Shown in pieces: positions 51,934 to 60,422 of a stretch of 64,000 bases of DNA; the stretch's first letter is position 1; each line of letters opens with the position of its first letter. The notes beneath the pieces were generated by a model. It was not told the origin of the DNA, searched no databases, and worked only from the letters and a program-made list of their open reading frames with translations. A program made the translations under genes and the position numbers. Source of the stretch: Acidobacteriota bacterium (GTDB taxonomy: Bacteria > Acidobacteriota > Vicinamibacteria > Vicinamibacterales > Vicinamibacteraceae); the NCBI GenBank assembly GCA_020845575.1, contig JADLFL010000012.1:1-64000 (forward strand). Direction: 5' to 3'.

Positions 51934-52779
51934 TCAGCGGCGGGCGATGAGGGTTCGGGCGATGCCCTGGAGGTCTTCGAGGACGTCCACGACCGTCAGG
52001 CCGGCGTTGCGGGCGGCGATCTCGACGGGGTCCTGCATGCCGTAGCCGAACTCCATGGCGAGCCAGCCGCCGGGGACCAGGCGCTGCGCGGCGTCGTTCA
52101 GCAGGCGTTCCGGCACGTCCATGCCGTCCTGGCCGCCGAAGAGGGCGACGTGGGGTTCGTGGTCATGCACGTCGGGCGACAGGCCGGGCGCATCGCGGCG
52201 GGCCACATACGGCGGATTGGCGACGATCGCGTCGAAGGCGCCCATTGTCGGCGCGAGCAAGTCGCCGATGAGGAACGTGAGCCTTCCGGCAACGCCCTGG
52301 CGGCGCGCGTTGTCGCGCGCGACGGCAACAGCGCGTTCCGAGATGTCCACCGCTTCGACGTGCCACGACTCACGTTCGGCGGCCAGCGTCACGGCCAGCA
52401 CGCCGCTGCCCGTCCCGACGTCGACGATGCGGAGGAACCTGTCGGCGGGGAGCGTGGCAAGCGCCCACTCGACGATGAGCTCGGTTTCCGGGCGAGGGAT
52501 GAGGACGTCGCGCGACACGCGGAAGTCGCGGCCGTAGAACTCGCGCGTCCCGATGATGTACGCCACCGGTTCCCGCGCCGCGCGGCGTGCGACGAGCGCG
52601 TCGAACGCCTGTGCGAATCCGGCCGGTACGGGTTCGTCGGCGCGCGTGATCCACGTCGCGCGATCCCACTGCACCACGTGACGTGCGAGCACCTCGGGGT
52701 CGAGATGGGCGTGCCGTTGGTCGAGACCTGCGTCGAGCAGGCGTTGTCGCGCGATGGCGACGAGGGCGCGGAAGGTCAG
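51934..52779 (-). CDS. prmC: Release-factor glutamine methyltransferase PrmC, probable CTG start
   Basis: About 281 residues. Motifs: REPVAYIIGTREFYGRDFRV, LIPRPETELIVEWAL, VDVGTGSGVLAVTLA (SAM binding), and FDAIVANPPYVA (NPPY catalytic). It methylates the GGQ glutamine of RF1/RF2, the product of the adjacent prfA. No ATG, GTG or TTG lies near the expected start. The family N-terminus aligns from LTFRALVAIARQRLL, encoded from CTG at 52779, whose last two bases overlap the prfA stop (CTGA). A CTG start by translational coupling is the simplest reading. Confidence 0.88.
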   Translation of the reverse strand: MTFRALVAIARQRLLDAGLDQRHAHLDPEVLARHVVQWDRATWITRADEPVPAGFAQAFDALVARRAAREPVAYIIGTREFYGRDFRVSRDVLIPRPETELIVEWALATLPADRFLRIVDVGTGSGVLAVTLAAERESWHVEAVDISERAVAVARDNARRQGVAGRLTFLIGDLLAPTMGAFDAIVANPPYVARRDAPGLSPDVHDHEPHVALFGGQDGMDVPERLLNDAAQRLVPGGWLAMEFGYGMQDPVEIAARNAGLTVVDVLEDLQGIARTLIARR

Positions 52780-53861
52780 GCGTCCACCGCCTCGGTGCGG
52801 CTCGCGTCCTTCAGCAGTTCCGACCTGTAGTAGGTCGTCACCTGGTCGATGAGCTCGTGCAGGTCGCCGTCCATCGCGGCGGCGATCTGGTGCGTGGTGA
52901 AGTTCACGCGGTGATCGGTGATGCGGCTCTGCGGGAAGTTGTACGTGCGGATCTTCTCGGACCGCTCGCCGCTGCCCACCTGGCTCTTGCGGTCCTTCGC
53001 GATGGCGTCCTGCTGCTTGCGCAGCTCCATCTCGTAGAGGCGGGAGCGCAGCACCTTCATCGCCTTCGCGCGGTTCTTGATCTGCGACTTCTCGTCCTGC
53101 TGCGACACGACGGTGCCTGTCGGGATGTGCGTGATGCGCACCGCCGAGTACGTCGTGTTCACGCTCTGACCGCCGGGACCGCTCGAACAGAACGTGTCGA
53201 TGCGCAGGTCCTTGTCGTTGACCTGGATGTCGACGTCTTCGGCTTCCGGCAGCACCGCCACGGTGGCCGTCGACGTGTGAATCCGCCCGCTCGCTTCGGT
53301 GGCCGGTACGCGCTGCACGCGGTGGACGCCACTCTCGTACTTCAGGTGGCTGTACACCTGCCGTCCCTCGATCGTCGCGATGCCTTCCTTCATGCCGCCG
53401 GCATCGGCGTCGCTCGTGGACATCACCTCGAACTTCCACCCCTGACGCTCGGCGTACCGCGCGTACATGCGGAACAGTTCGGCGGCAAACAGGGCGGCTT
53501 CCTCACCCCCGGTGCCCGCGCGCACTTCGAGCACCACGTTCTTGGCGTCGTTGGGATCCTTCGGGATCAGCAGGTACTTGACGTGCTCGAGGAGCGTAGC
53601 GTGCCGCGGCTCGAGATCGGTGAGTTCCTCGCGCGCGAGGGCCGCCATCTCGGCGTCGGTCCCGCTGGCGAGATCGCGCGCCTGCGCGAGCTGCTCTTCG
53701 AGCGACTTCAGCGATCGATAGGCGTCCACCAGTTCCTGCAGATCCGACAGGGTCTTGGTGTGCGTCCTGTACGCCTGCGCGTCGGCCTGCACCGCCGGGT
53801 CGGCGATGAGGCCCATCAGGTAGTTGTATTGCGCCTCGACGGACGCGAGCTTGTCCAGCAT
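52776..53861 (-). CDS. prfA: Peptide chain release factor 1
   Basis: 361 residues. GGQ tripeptide at FCSSGPGGQSVNTTYSAVRITH, RF1-type PxT-like recognition region, VQRVPATEASGRIHTSTATV, and NFPQSRITDHRVNFT. Releases chains at UAA/UAG. Overlaps or abuts prmC, the enzyme that methylates it. The minus-strand order moaE-moaD-prfA-prmC is compact. Confidence 0.96.
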   Translation of the reverse strand: MLDKLASVEAQYNYLMGLIADPAVQADAQAYRTHTKTLSDLQELVDAYRSLKSLEEQLAQARDLASGTDAEMAALAREELTDLEPRHATLLEHVKYLLIPKDPNDAKNVVLEVRAGTGGEEAALFAAELFRMYARYAERQGWKFEVMSTSDADAGGMKEGIATIEGRQVYSHLKYESGVHRVQRVPATEASGRIHTSTATVAVLPEAEDVDIQVNDKDLRIDTFCSSGPGGQSVNTTYSAVRITHIPTGTVVSQQDEKSQIKNRAKAMKVLRSRLYEMELRKQQDAIAKDRKSQVGSGERSEKIRTYNFPQSRITDHRVNFTTHQIAAAMDGDLHELIDQVTTYYRSELLKDASRTEAVDA

Positions 53862-53879
53862 CGAAAGGTCCGAATCTTC

Positions 53880-54125
53880 TCACCCACCGGACACCGGCGG
53901 GAGGAACGCCACAGCGTCTCCCTCGCCGACGGCGGTGGTCATGCGCGCGTGCCGCGCGTTGACGGCACACGACAGGCTGTTGGCGTATGGCGCGAGCGCC
54001 GGCCACTCAGCCACCATGGCCTGCCACACGTCCGCGACAGCGGCCGGCGACGACACATGGCGGATCACTTCTGGCGATCCCACCACCTCGCGCAACCGGG
54101 CGAACACGAGCACCGTCACCGACAT
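53880..54125 (-). CDS. moaD: Molybdopterin synthase sulfur carrier subunit MoaD
   Basis: 81 residues from MSVTVLVFARLREVVG to the C-terminal Gly-Gly (PPVSGG), which carries the thiocarboxylate. Ubiquitin-like fold expected. The start ATG at 54125 lies within the end of moaE (10-base overlap); the longer frame lacks conservation upstream. Confidence 0.93.
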   Translation of the reverse strand: MSVTVLVFARLREVVGSPEVIRHVSSPAAVADVWQAMVAEWPALAPYANSLSCAVNARHARMTTAVGEGDAVAFLPPVSGG

Positions 54126-54622
54126 GCGCGCGTCCAGGCGTCGGCCAGCGCGCCGGGGTCGTCGGGATCCACCGCGGTGCCGTCGACCCACGACGCGCCA
54201 TCCCCGACGTGCTCGCGCTTCCAGATCGGCGCGATCTGCTTCACGCGCTCGATCGCGAACCGCGACGCGGCGTACGCATCGACGCGATGCGCGGCGGCCG
54301 TCGCAATCACGATCGACGTCTCGCCCACGGCGAGCGTCCCGATGCGATGGTGCAGGCAGAGCACGATGCCGGGCACCCGATCCTCTGCTTCCCGCGCGAT
54401 GCGCTCGAACGACGCGACGGCAAGGGGCGCATACGCTTCGTATGTCAGGGCCGTCACGCGATGTCCCTGATGCCGTCCTCGGACCGTGCCCACGAACACC
54501 ACGATCGCCCCAGGACCTTCCGCATCGGTGTCTTCGGCCAGCGTGGCGTGACGAGCCTGCGCGAACGCCGAGATGCCGGCTGCGTCGAGCGGATCGGCAG
54601 TGATCGCGAAGGACGTCAACAC
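54116..54622 (-). CDS. moaE: Molybdopterin synthase catalytic subunit MoaE
   Basis: 168 residues. AIVVFVGTVRGRHQGHRVTALTYEAYAPLA, HRIGTLAVGETSIVIATAAAHRVDAYAASRFAIERVKQIAPIWKRE. The Lys residues of RVKQxxPIWKRE are the catalytic ones. With MoaD makes molybdopterin. GTG start at 54622. Precedes moaD with overlap. Confidence 0.94.
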   Translation of the reverse strand: MLTSFAITADPLDAAGISAFAQARHATLAEDTDAEGPGAIVVFVGTVRGRHQGHRVTALTYEAYAPLAVASFERIAREAEDRVPGIVLCLHHRIGTLAVGETSIVIATAAAHRVDAYAASRFAIERVKQIAPIWKREHVGDGASWVDGTAVDPDDPGALADAWTRACR

Positions 54623-54623
54623 G

Positions 54624-55406
54624 TCAGTATAGCCAGTAATGATTCACGGGACCGGCGCCCTTGCCGAGCGCGGGGGCCGCGCGGATCGCGCCGTCGAGAT
54701 ACGCGCGCGAGCGCCGGAACGCCTCCGGCAGCGCATGGCCTCGCGCGAGATGCGCGGCGATGGCGGCGGCGAAGGTGCAGCCCGTGCCGTGCGTGTGGCG
54801 CGTGGCGTGCCGCGGGCCGCGGGCCTCGTGGAAGTCGTGGCCGTCAAACAGGATGTCGATCACATCCGGCGTGTCGAGATGGCCGCCCTTGACGATCACC
54901 GCGTCCGGGCCGAGGGCGTGCAACGCCCGTGCCGCGGCGCGTGCGTCGGCCTCGGTACGGACGGGGCGCCCGACGAGGGCCTCGGCCTCCGGCGCGTTGG
55001 GCGTGAGGACTGTTGCGAGCGGCAGGAGATCCCGCACGAGTGCCGTGACGGCGTCTTCGGCCAGCAGCCTGTCGCGGCTCTTGGCGATCATCACGGGATC
55101 CACGACGAGCGGCCCTGCACGCCGCTGACCGAGCACGCCGGCCACGGCACGGACCACAGCGGCCGTACCCAGCATGCCCGTCTTGATGGCGTCGGCCCCG
55201 ATGTCGTCGAGGACGGCCTCGATCTGCGAGACGATGAGCGGCACCGAGATCATCTCGACGCCGCGCACGCCCATCGTGTTCTGCGCCGTGATCGCCGTGA
55301 TGGCGCTCGTGCCGAACACACCGAGGGCGCCAAAGGTCTTGAGATCGGCCTGGATACCGGCGCCGCCGCCGGAATCGCTGCCTGCGATCGTGAGAGCAGT
55401 CGGCAT
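54624..55406 (-). CDS. thiD: Hydroxymethylpyrimidine/phosphomethylpyrimidine kinase ThiD
   Basis: 260 residues, ribokinase fold. [28 protein letters not shown] at the N-terminus, [23 protein letters not shown], and the anion hole [19 protein letters not shown]. It phosphorylates HMP-P made by ThiC. Start ATG at 55406 is two bases before the stop of the upstream methyltransferase, so they are co-transcribed. Confidence 0.95.
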   Translation of the reverse strand: MPTALTIAGSDSGGGAGIQADLKTFGALGVFGTSAITAITAQNTMGVRGVEMISVPLIVSQIEAVLDDIGADAIKTGMLGTAAVVRAVAGVLGQRRAGPLVVDPVMIAKSRDRLLAEDAVTALVRDLLPLATVLTPNAPEAEALVGRPVRTEADARAAARALHALGPDAVIVKGGHLDTPDVIDILFDGHDFHEARGPRHATRHTHGTGCTFAAAIAAHLARGHALPEAFRRSRAYLDGAIRAAPALGKGAGPVNHYWLY

Positions 55407-55408
55407 GG

Positions 55409-56215
55409 TCACGGCGTGAAGATCAGGAGGTACTGGTATGGCAGCGAATGCTCCTGCCGGTGCAGCCGGAAGCCCGCGGCCTCCGCCGCACGAATCACCT
55501 CCGCCGCGGCAATCCGCTGATCGGGCGACGGTCCCGGACCGCCGCCGTCGGTCTTGTATTCGACGATGCCGAGGCGGCCGCCCGGTTTGAGTGCGGCGAG
55601 CACGTTGGAGAGCAGCGACTGCCGGTCCTCCACCTCGTACAGCGTTTCCACCATCAGTGCCGCGTCGAGCCGCGCGCGCGGGAGCGACGGGTGATCGGCG
55701 GATCCGAGTACCGTCTCGACGTTGCGGAGGCCTTCGCGCTGCACGCGACGCTGGATGGCCTCGATCATCTGCGGCTGGATGTCCTCGGCGTAGACCAGGC
55801 CGTTCGGCCCCACGCGCTTGGCCAGGCGCACAGTGAACCACCCGCCACCGGCACCGAGGTCGGCGACCACCGAGCCGTCGCCGATGCCCAGGGCGTCCAT
55901 GATCTGCTCGGGCTGCTGCCACGCCTCGCGGTCGGGACCTTCGAGCATCCCGAGGTGCTGAGGCTGGAACAGCCGGCCGTGCCCACGCTGCTGCGAGGGC
56001 GGCGCCTGCGCCGCGGGTCTCGGCGTCTGGATCGCCGGCTCGGCGGCGCGCGGCGGTGTTGGCGCCGGGATCGGCGCGCGAGGCGCGGGCGCCAGACCCT
56101 GCGGCCGCTCCGCGGGTGCCGGCCGGGCCGGGTCACGGCGCGCAGGCGGTCCCTGTGCAGACACCAGCGTGGCAGCCAGGACCATCACTGTCGCTAAGAG
56201 CGCGCGGCGACGCAT
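55409..56215 (-). CDS. Exported SAM-dependent methyltransferase
   Basis: 268 residues with signal peptide ([17 protein letters not shown]) and a ~60-residue Pro/Ala/Arg linker. Residues ~95-265 are a class I methyltransferase: [22 protein letters not shown] (motif I), [60 protein letters not shown] methyltransferase in the periplasm is odd because SAM is cytoplasmic. Many Acidobacteria have such proteins. The substrate is unknown. Confidence 0.85.
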   Translation of the reverse strand: MRRRALLATVMVLAATLVSAQGPPARRDPARPAPAERPQGLAPAPRAPIPAPTPPRAAEPAIQTPRPAAQAPPSQQRGHGRLFQPQHLGMLEGPDREAWQQPEQIMDALGIGDGSVVADLGAGGGWFTVRLAKRVGPNGLVYAEDIQPQMIEAIQRRVQREGLRNVETVLGSADHPSLPRARLDAALMVETLYEVEDRQSLLSNVLAALKPGGRLGIVEYKTDGGGPGPSPDQRIAAAEVIRAAEAAGFRLHRQEHSLPYQYLLIFTP

Positions 56216-56219
56216 GGTC

Positions 56220-57080
56220 TCAGTGTCGCATCACCTCGACCGTCACGGGAGCCTCGAGACGCGTCGTGATCGACGTACCGGATGGCAGGCGTACTTCATC
56301 GCCCCTGGTGGCGAGCACCACGCCGGTCCCACCGGCACCGCCTACAGCCGCGCCGATGCCGGCACCCTTGCGTCCGCCGATGATGCCCCCGACGATGGCA
56401 CCCGCGCCCGCACCGATGCCGATGTCGCGCGCATCCTTGGCCTTGGTGCCCGCCGCTTCACGCCGGAGCGGCTCGGCCGTGATGTCGTACGACTGAGAGC
56501 CGATGGTCAGCGTCCGGAATCGCACGGTGACGGCCGCGCGGCCCTTGACCTTGGCGCTGGGCGTCGCATACGTCACCACGCCCGTGACGCGCGATCCTTC
56601 GGGGATCACCGTCTCGCCGCCCACGTTCACGTTCGCCGCCACGCGTGCTGTCACGCGATCCTCGACCTTGCTCGTGTCCGACGCGACGTCGCTCTGCAGC
56701 GTGAGGCGCAGGTCGGTATTGGCCGGAATCGTGACGAGCCTCGCGGGAGGCGGCGCGGGCTCCGCCGCGATGTCCGACGCGGGAGCGGCGAGCGCCGGCG
56801 CGGAAGTGGCCGGTGCCGGGTTGGCGACCGGCGCGGCGGGCGCCGACGGGGCTGGCGCCGGGCGAGCCACGACAGGTGCTGCCGCCGTTGGCGGGGCCGA
56901 CGTCGCGGGTGCCGGTGCCGCAGGATCGACGGGCACGGGATCGCCAGGTGGCAATGGCGCGTCTACTGATGGCGTTGCGGGACCTGCCGGTTCTGCCGGC
57001 GGTGCCTCCGGCGATCTGTTGCACGCCACCATCGTCACCAGCAGGACTACCGGAGCCATCACGCGCAGCACTGCGTGCAT
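56220..57080 (-). CDS. Putative lipoprotein with glycine-zipper-like C-terminal domain
   Basis: 286 residues. Lipobox VTMVACNRS. A long Pro/Ala linker (~20-120), then a beta domain (RLVTIPANTDLRLTLQSDVASD, EDRVTARVAANVNVGGETVIPEGSRVTGVVTYA) and a Gly-zipper (GIGAGAGAIVGGIIGGRKGAGIGAAVGGAGG), as in some outer-membrane-integrity proteins. Precedes the methyltransferase by four bases, so likely same transcript. Start taken at ATG 57080. GTG 57083 is also possible. Confidence 0.8.
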   Translation of the reverse strand: MHAVLRVMAPVVLLVTMVACNRSPEAPPAEPAGPATPSVDAPLPPGDPVPVDPAAPAPATSAPPTAAAPVVARPAPAPSAPAAPVANPAPATSAPALAAPASDIAAEPAPPPARLVTIPANTDLRLTLQSDVASDTSKVEDRVTARVAANVNVGGETVIPEGSRVTGVVTYATPSAKVKGRAAVTVRFRTLTIGSQSYDITAEPLRREAAGTKAKDARDIGIGAGAGAIVGGIIGGRKGAGIGAAVGGAGGTGVVLATRGDEVRLPSGTSITTRLEAPVTVEVMRH

Positions 57081-57221
57081 CACGAGTCTCCCCTCGATGA
57101 AGTGCCGCCGGACGGCCTCATCCGTACGAAGAGGGCGCGCCACGCGGCACCCAGTAAGGACGGCGGGACGGGACGGGCGGCCGGCGAGATTGGGCCGCGC
57201 AAAACGGTATACTGACTTGTC

Positions 57222-57551
57222 ATGATCAACGTCACCGCCATCGCTGCCGAGAAGATCGAAGAACTGCTCGCGGAAGAGGGCAAGCCCAGCGCTGGCCTGC
57301 GCGTGTTCGTGCAGGGCGGCGGGTGCTCGGGCTTCCAGTACGGCCTGATGATCGAAGACGGCGCGCCGACGGCCGACGTCGACAAGGTCGTCGAGTCCAA
57401 CGGCGTGCGCCTGTTCGTGGATCCCATCAGCGTGCGCTACCTGAAGGGGGCCGAGGTGGACTTCGTGGACAACCTCTCCGGCGGAGGTTTCACGATCAAG
57501 AACCCGAACGCCAAGTCCACGTGCGGCTGCGGCTCGTCGTTCTCCGTCTGA
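57222..57551 (+). CDS. erpA: A-type iron-sulfur carrier ErpA
   Basis: 109 residues: [52 protein letters not shown]. Cys in GGGCSG and CGCGSS bind the cluster for delivery to targets. A -10 (TATACT) lies about 9 bases before the ATG with a weak -35, so transcripts may have a very short leader. Next gene is the Fur-ferritin fusion at 57619. Confidence 0.93.
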   Translation: MINVTAIAAEKIEELLAEEGKPSAGLRVFVQGGGCSGFQYGLMIEDGAPTADVDKVVESNGVRLFVDPISVRYLKGAEVDFVDNLSGGGFTIKNPNAKSTCGCGSSFSV

Positions 57552-57618
57552 CCCAGCGCCGGCGCGGGCGGCCTGGACGAAGCGGCGCGGGTCGTGCGGG
57601 CCCGCGCGAGCGCGAACC

Positions 57619-58596
57619 ATGACAGAGCAGTCAACGACAGCAGCCTATATCGACAGCCTGCGCCCGCCGGGCAGCAAACGGTCGAGCAAGCGCGATCGGA
57701 TCGTCGACGTGTTCCTGCGTCAGAACGGTCACCTGACGGCCGACGACCTCGTGGACCTGATCCGCAAGGAAGACCAGCGGATCAGTCGGGCCACCGTGTA
57801 TCGCACGCTCGCCTGGATGGAGGCCGCCGGCATCGCCAGGAAGGTCGACTTCGGCGAGGGCCGTTTCAGGTTCGAGCACAGCTATCGCCACCCGCGCCAC
57901 TTCCACCTGATCTGCAAGAACTGCAACCAGTCGATGGAGTTCCTCAGCTCCGACATCGAGCAGATGATCGAGGAGGTTGCCGAGGCGCGCGCCTTCACCG
58001 TGTCGCAGGCCGTGGTCCAGTTGTACGGCACGTGCGAGGCCTGCCGCACCGGCCGTGCGCCAACGCGACGACTGGCGTCCACCGAATCGCTCTTCGCGCG
58101 TGACGCACTGCGGATTGCCATCGCCACCGAGCGCTCGGGCCGGGAGTTCTACCTGCGAGCCGCCGCGATGACAAACGACGCGCGTGCCCGCGCCATCTTC
58201 GAGCAGTTGTCGACCGACGAGGACGACCACCTGGATCGGCTCGAGCGCCGCTATCGCCAGCTGCTTGCCGCCGAACCGGACCTCGAGGACCAGCCGCAGT
58301 TCCTCTTCTTCAAGGGGGCCGCGAACGGGCTGTTCTCGGCCGGTGTCGACGCACTGCGCAACGTGACGAGCGACAAGGAGGCGCTGATGCTCGGCATCAA
58401 GTGCGAGCGTGGCTCCCATCGGTTCTTCAAGCGGTATGGCCAGAAGTTCGAGGACTCCGAAGGCAAGCGCATCTTCCTCGAGTTCGCCGACGAGGAGCGC
58501 GACCATCTCGAGTTGCTGATCCGCGAGTACCGCATTCTCACGCGCAAGAACAAGGGCGAGAACGCAAGCACGGCCAGGGGCCAGGCCGGCGCGTGA
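57619..58596 (+). CDS. Fur-family repressor fused to a ferritin-like (rubrerythrin-type) diiron domain
   Basis: 325 residues. Residues ~1-150 are a Fur/PerR winged helix: RDRIVDVFLRQNGHLTADDLVDLIRK, RISRATVYRTLAWMEAAGIARKV, and metal sites HPRHFHLICKNC (Cys99, 102) and CEAC (Cys139, 142). Residues ~155-305 are four helices with paired carboxylates and ExxH motifs: Glu171 in ATERSGREFY, Glu201-His204 in DEDDH, Glu263, Glu293-His296 in EERDH, the diiron ligands of rubrerythrin-type ferritins. Such a fusion could couple peroxide or iron sensing directly to repression (inference). It is 67 bases after erpA and overlaps the next gene start (GTGA). Confidence 0.9.
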   Translation: MTEQSTTAAYIDSLRPPGSKRSSKRDRIVDVFLRQNGHLTADDLVDLIRKEDQRISRATVYRTLAWMEAAGIARKVDFGEGRFRFEHSYRHPRHFHLICKNCNQSMEFLSSDIEQMIEEVAEARAFTVSQAVVQLYGTCEACRTGRAPTRRLASTESLFARDALRIAIATERSGREFYLRAAAMTNDARARAIFEQLSTDEDDHLDRLERRYRQLLAAEPDLEDQPQFLFFKGAANGLFSAGVDALRNVTSDKEALMLGIKCERGSHRFFKRYGQKFEDSEGKRIFLEFADEERDHLELLIREYRILTRKNKGENASTARGQAGA

Positions 58597-59291
58597 CGGC
58601 GCCGGACCCCGTCGTCCGCTGCAGCGGCGTGGTCAAGGACTACCGCGGACTGCGACCGCTGCGCCTGCTCGATCTGTCGATCGCGGCGGGCGAGCGCGTG
58701 GTGCTGAGTGGCATCGACGTCGTGGGTGCCGAGGTCGTGACGAACCTGATCAACGGCGCGACGCTACCGGACACGGGAGAAGTACGCGTCTTCGGCCAGC
58801 CGACGCAGGCGATCGTCGACGGGGACGCGTGGCTGGCCGGCCTCGATCGCTTCGGCGTGATGACGGCGCGAGCCGTGCTCCTCGAAGGCATGACGGTGCG
58901 CCAGAACATCGCCCTGCCGCTGACGATCGAGATCGATCCCGTGCCGGATGCGCTCGTGCCGCAGGTCGACGCGCTGGCCGAGGAAGCCGGCGTCGATCCC
59001 GTCTGGTTCACGAGTCTGGCGCACGCCGCGCCCATCCCGGTACGGATGCGCATCCACCTGGCTCGCGCGCTCGCGCTGGCACCGTCGCTGATGCTGCTCG
59101 AACATCCGACGGCGGCGCTCGACGCACAGGATCGGCCGTCGCTGGCCGACGATGTGCGGCGCGTGTGTGAGGCGCGCGGGATGACGGTGCTGGCGTGCAG
59201 TCAGGACCGCGAGTTCGCCAGGCGCGTGGCCACACGGCACCTGCAGTTGCACCCCGGAACGGGCGCGCTCACCTCCCTCGCCCTCGCATAA
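58593..59291 (+). CDS. ABC-transporter ATPase-like protein with degenerate P-loop
   Basis: About 232 residues, GTG start at 58593 inside the preceding stop (GTGA overlap). Order of parts follows an ABC nucleotide-binding domain: SGVVKDYRGLRPLRLLDLSI, GERVVLSGIDVVGAEVVTNLINGATLPDTGEVRVFG, GVMTARAVLLEGMTVRQNIALPLT (Q-loop region shifted), and Walker B-like PSLMLLEHPTAALDAQDR. The Walker A is broken: GIDVVGAE (residues ~40-47) has no GK[ST]. The signature LSGGQ is replaced by PIPVRMRIH. It probably cannot hydrolyse ATP alone and may be a regulator or structural partner. No permease lies nearby. Confidence 0.75.
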   Translation: MTAPDPVVRCSGVVKDYRGLRPLRLLDLSIAAGERVVLSGIDVVGAEVVTNLINGATLPDTGEVRVFGQPTQAIVDGDAWLAGLDRFGVMTARAVLLEGMTVRQNIALPLTIEIDPVPDALVPQVDALAEEAGVDPVWFTSLAHAAPIPVRMRIHLARALALAPSLMLLEHPTAALDAQDRPSLADDVRRVCEARGMTVLACSQDREFARRVATRHLQLHPGTGALTSLALA

Positions 59292-59305
59292 CGGAACGCT
59301 CACGC

Positions 59306-60010
59306 ATGCCTACGCTCCTGCTGTTCGACATCGACGGCACCCTCATCATGACCGGCGGTGCCGGGTTTCGCGCCATCCAGAAGGCCGTGGACCTGACGAT
59401 GGGCGTGGAACGCGGTCTGGACGGCATCCCCGTGGCGGGACGCACCGACAGCATCATCCTGCGCGACGCGGTGAGGGCCCTCGACGGAAGCGACATCACC
59501 ATCGACCTGCGCGATCGCATCCGCGACACGTACATGGGGACGCTGCGCGACGAGATCGACAAGGTGCAGGGCGGTCCTGGCGTGTTGCCCGGCGTACGGG
59601 CCCTGCTCGACCTCCTCGCCGGCGATCCCGCGTTCCATGTTGCGCTGCTCACGGGGAATTTCTCGCAGACGGCCGCCATCAAGCTCGGATACTTCGACCT
59701 GTGGCGCCATTTCGACTGGGGGGCGTTCGGTGAGGACGCCGTCGACAGGAACGATCTGCTGCCGGTGGCGCTCGATCGCTATCGCGCCCGTACAGGACAC
59801 GACATCGCGCCAGCTGACGTCGTGGTGATCGGAGACACGCCCAACGATGTCGAAGTGGCGAAGGTCGGCCGGACCCGTTCGGTGGGCGTCTCGACAGGGC
59901 ACTTCGACAGGGCGTCGCTCGAGGAGGCCGGGGCCGACGTCGTGTTCGACGACTTCAGCGACGTGGCGGCGGTGCTGCGGGTGCTGCAGGGACGGGTGCC
60001 CGGCACGTGA
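59306..60010 (+). CDS. HAD-superfamily phosphatase
   Basis: 234 residues. HAD motifs I (LLFDIDGTLI), II (VALLTGN), III/IV (DVVVIGDTPNDVEVAK). A cap domain lies between. Similar to phosphoglycolate phosphatase-like enzymes. It follows the ABC-like gene by 14 bases, and selC lies 8 bases after its stop. Confidence 0.88.
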   Translation: MPTLLLFDIDGTLIMTGGAGFRAIQKAVDLTMGVERGLDGIPVAGRTDSIILRDAVRALDGSDITIDLRDRIRDTYMGTLRDEIDKVQGGPGVLPGVRALLDLLAGDPAFHVALLTGNFSQTAAIKLGYFDLWRHFDWGAFGEDAVDRNDLLPVALDRYRARTGHDIAPADVVVIGDTPNDVEVAKVGRTRSVGVSTGHFDRASLEEAGADVVFDDFSDVAAVLRVLQGRVPGT

Positions 60011-60018
60011 GTTCGCCT

Positions 60019-60114
60019 GGAAGCCAACGGGGCCCGGTGGCCCTCCCGGTCTTCAAAACCGGTGGTGTCCCGCCATGCGGGATGGCTGGGTTCGACTCCC
60101 AGGGGCTTCCGCCA
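60019..60114 (+). tRNA. selC: Selenocysteine tRNA (anticodon TCA)
   Basis: 96 bases. Begins GGAAGCC and ends GGCTTCCG-CCA, with the 3' CCA encoded. Anticodon loop CTTCAAA places TCA at 60053-60055, flanked by a TCCCGGT/ACCGGTG-type stem. A long extra arm (GTGTCCCGCCATGCGGGAT) follows and a TTCGACTCCC T-arm. Length of 96, long variable arm and UCA anticodon together mark tRNA-Sec. It implies that the genome also has SelA, SelB and selenoproteins, none of which are in this window. Confidence 0.93.
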
Positions 60115-60123
60115 TCACGACGA

Positions 60124-60153
60124 AGGGCCGGCACCGTGAATGGTGCCGGCCCT
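60124..60153 (+). terminator. Terminator after selC
   Basis: AGGGCCGGCACC-gtgaat-GGTGCCGGCCCT: a perfect 12-base stem 10 bases beyond the tRNA end. Confidence 0.78.
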
Positions 60154-60215
60154 CTGCGACGCCAAATGTCGAATGCTTGCCGCGCCGCAGCGGCGGCAGG
60201 CCCGGCGGCGGGCTG

Positions 60216-60422
60216 CTACGCGTCGAGCAGGCGGACGTCTCCCGCGCGCGGACCCTTGCCGGAGTCCTCGGCGGTGAACTCGACGCGCTGACCCTCGCGC
60301 AGCAACTCGAAAACAGCGCCGCGGACGGCGCTACGATGGAAGAAGTGTTCAACACCTGCTTCATCGCGAATGAAGCCGAAGCCCTTGTCGATGAGCAGGC
60401 GAGCAATGGTTCCCGACGGCAT
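60216..60422 (-). CDS. Cold-shock-domain protein
   Basis: 68 residues: GTIARLLIDKGFGFIRDEAGVEHFFHRSAV with RNP1 (KGFGFI) and RNP2-like (HFFHRS). Binds single-stranded nucleic acid. The ATG at 60422 has GGAGGTCACGGT directly upstream. Longer frames upstream are not conserved. Short relative to S. enterica CspA but a standard CSD length. Confidence 0.9.
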   Translation of the reverse strand: MPSGTIARLLIDKGFGFIRDEAGVEHFFHRSAVRGAVFELLREGQRVEFTAEDSGKGPRAGDVRLLDA

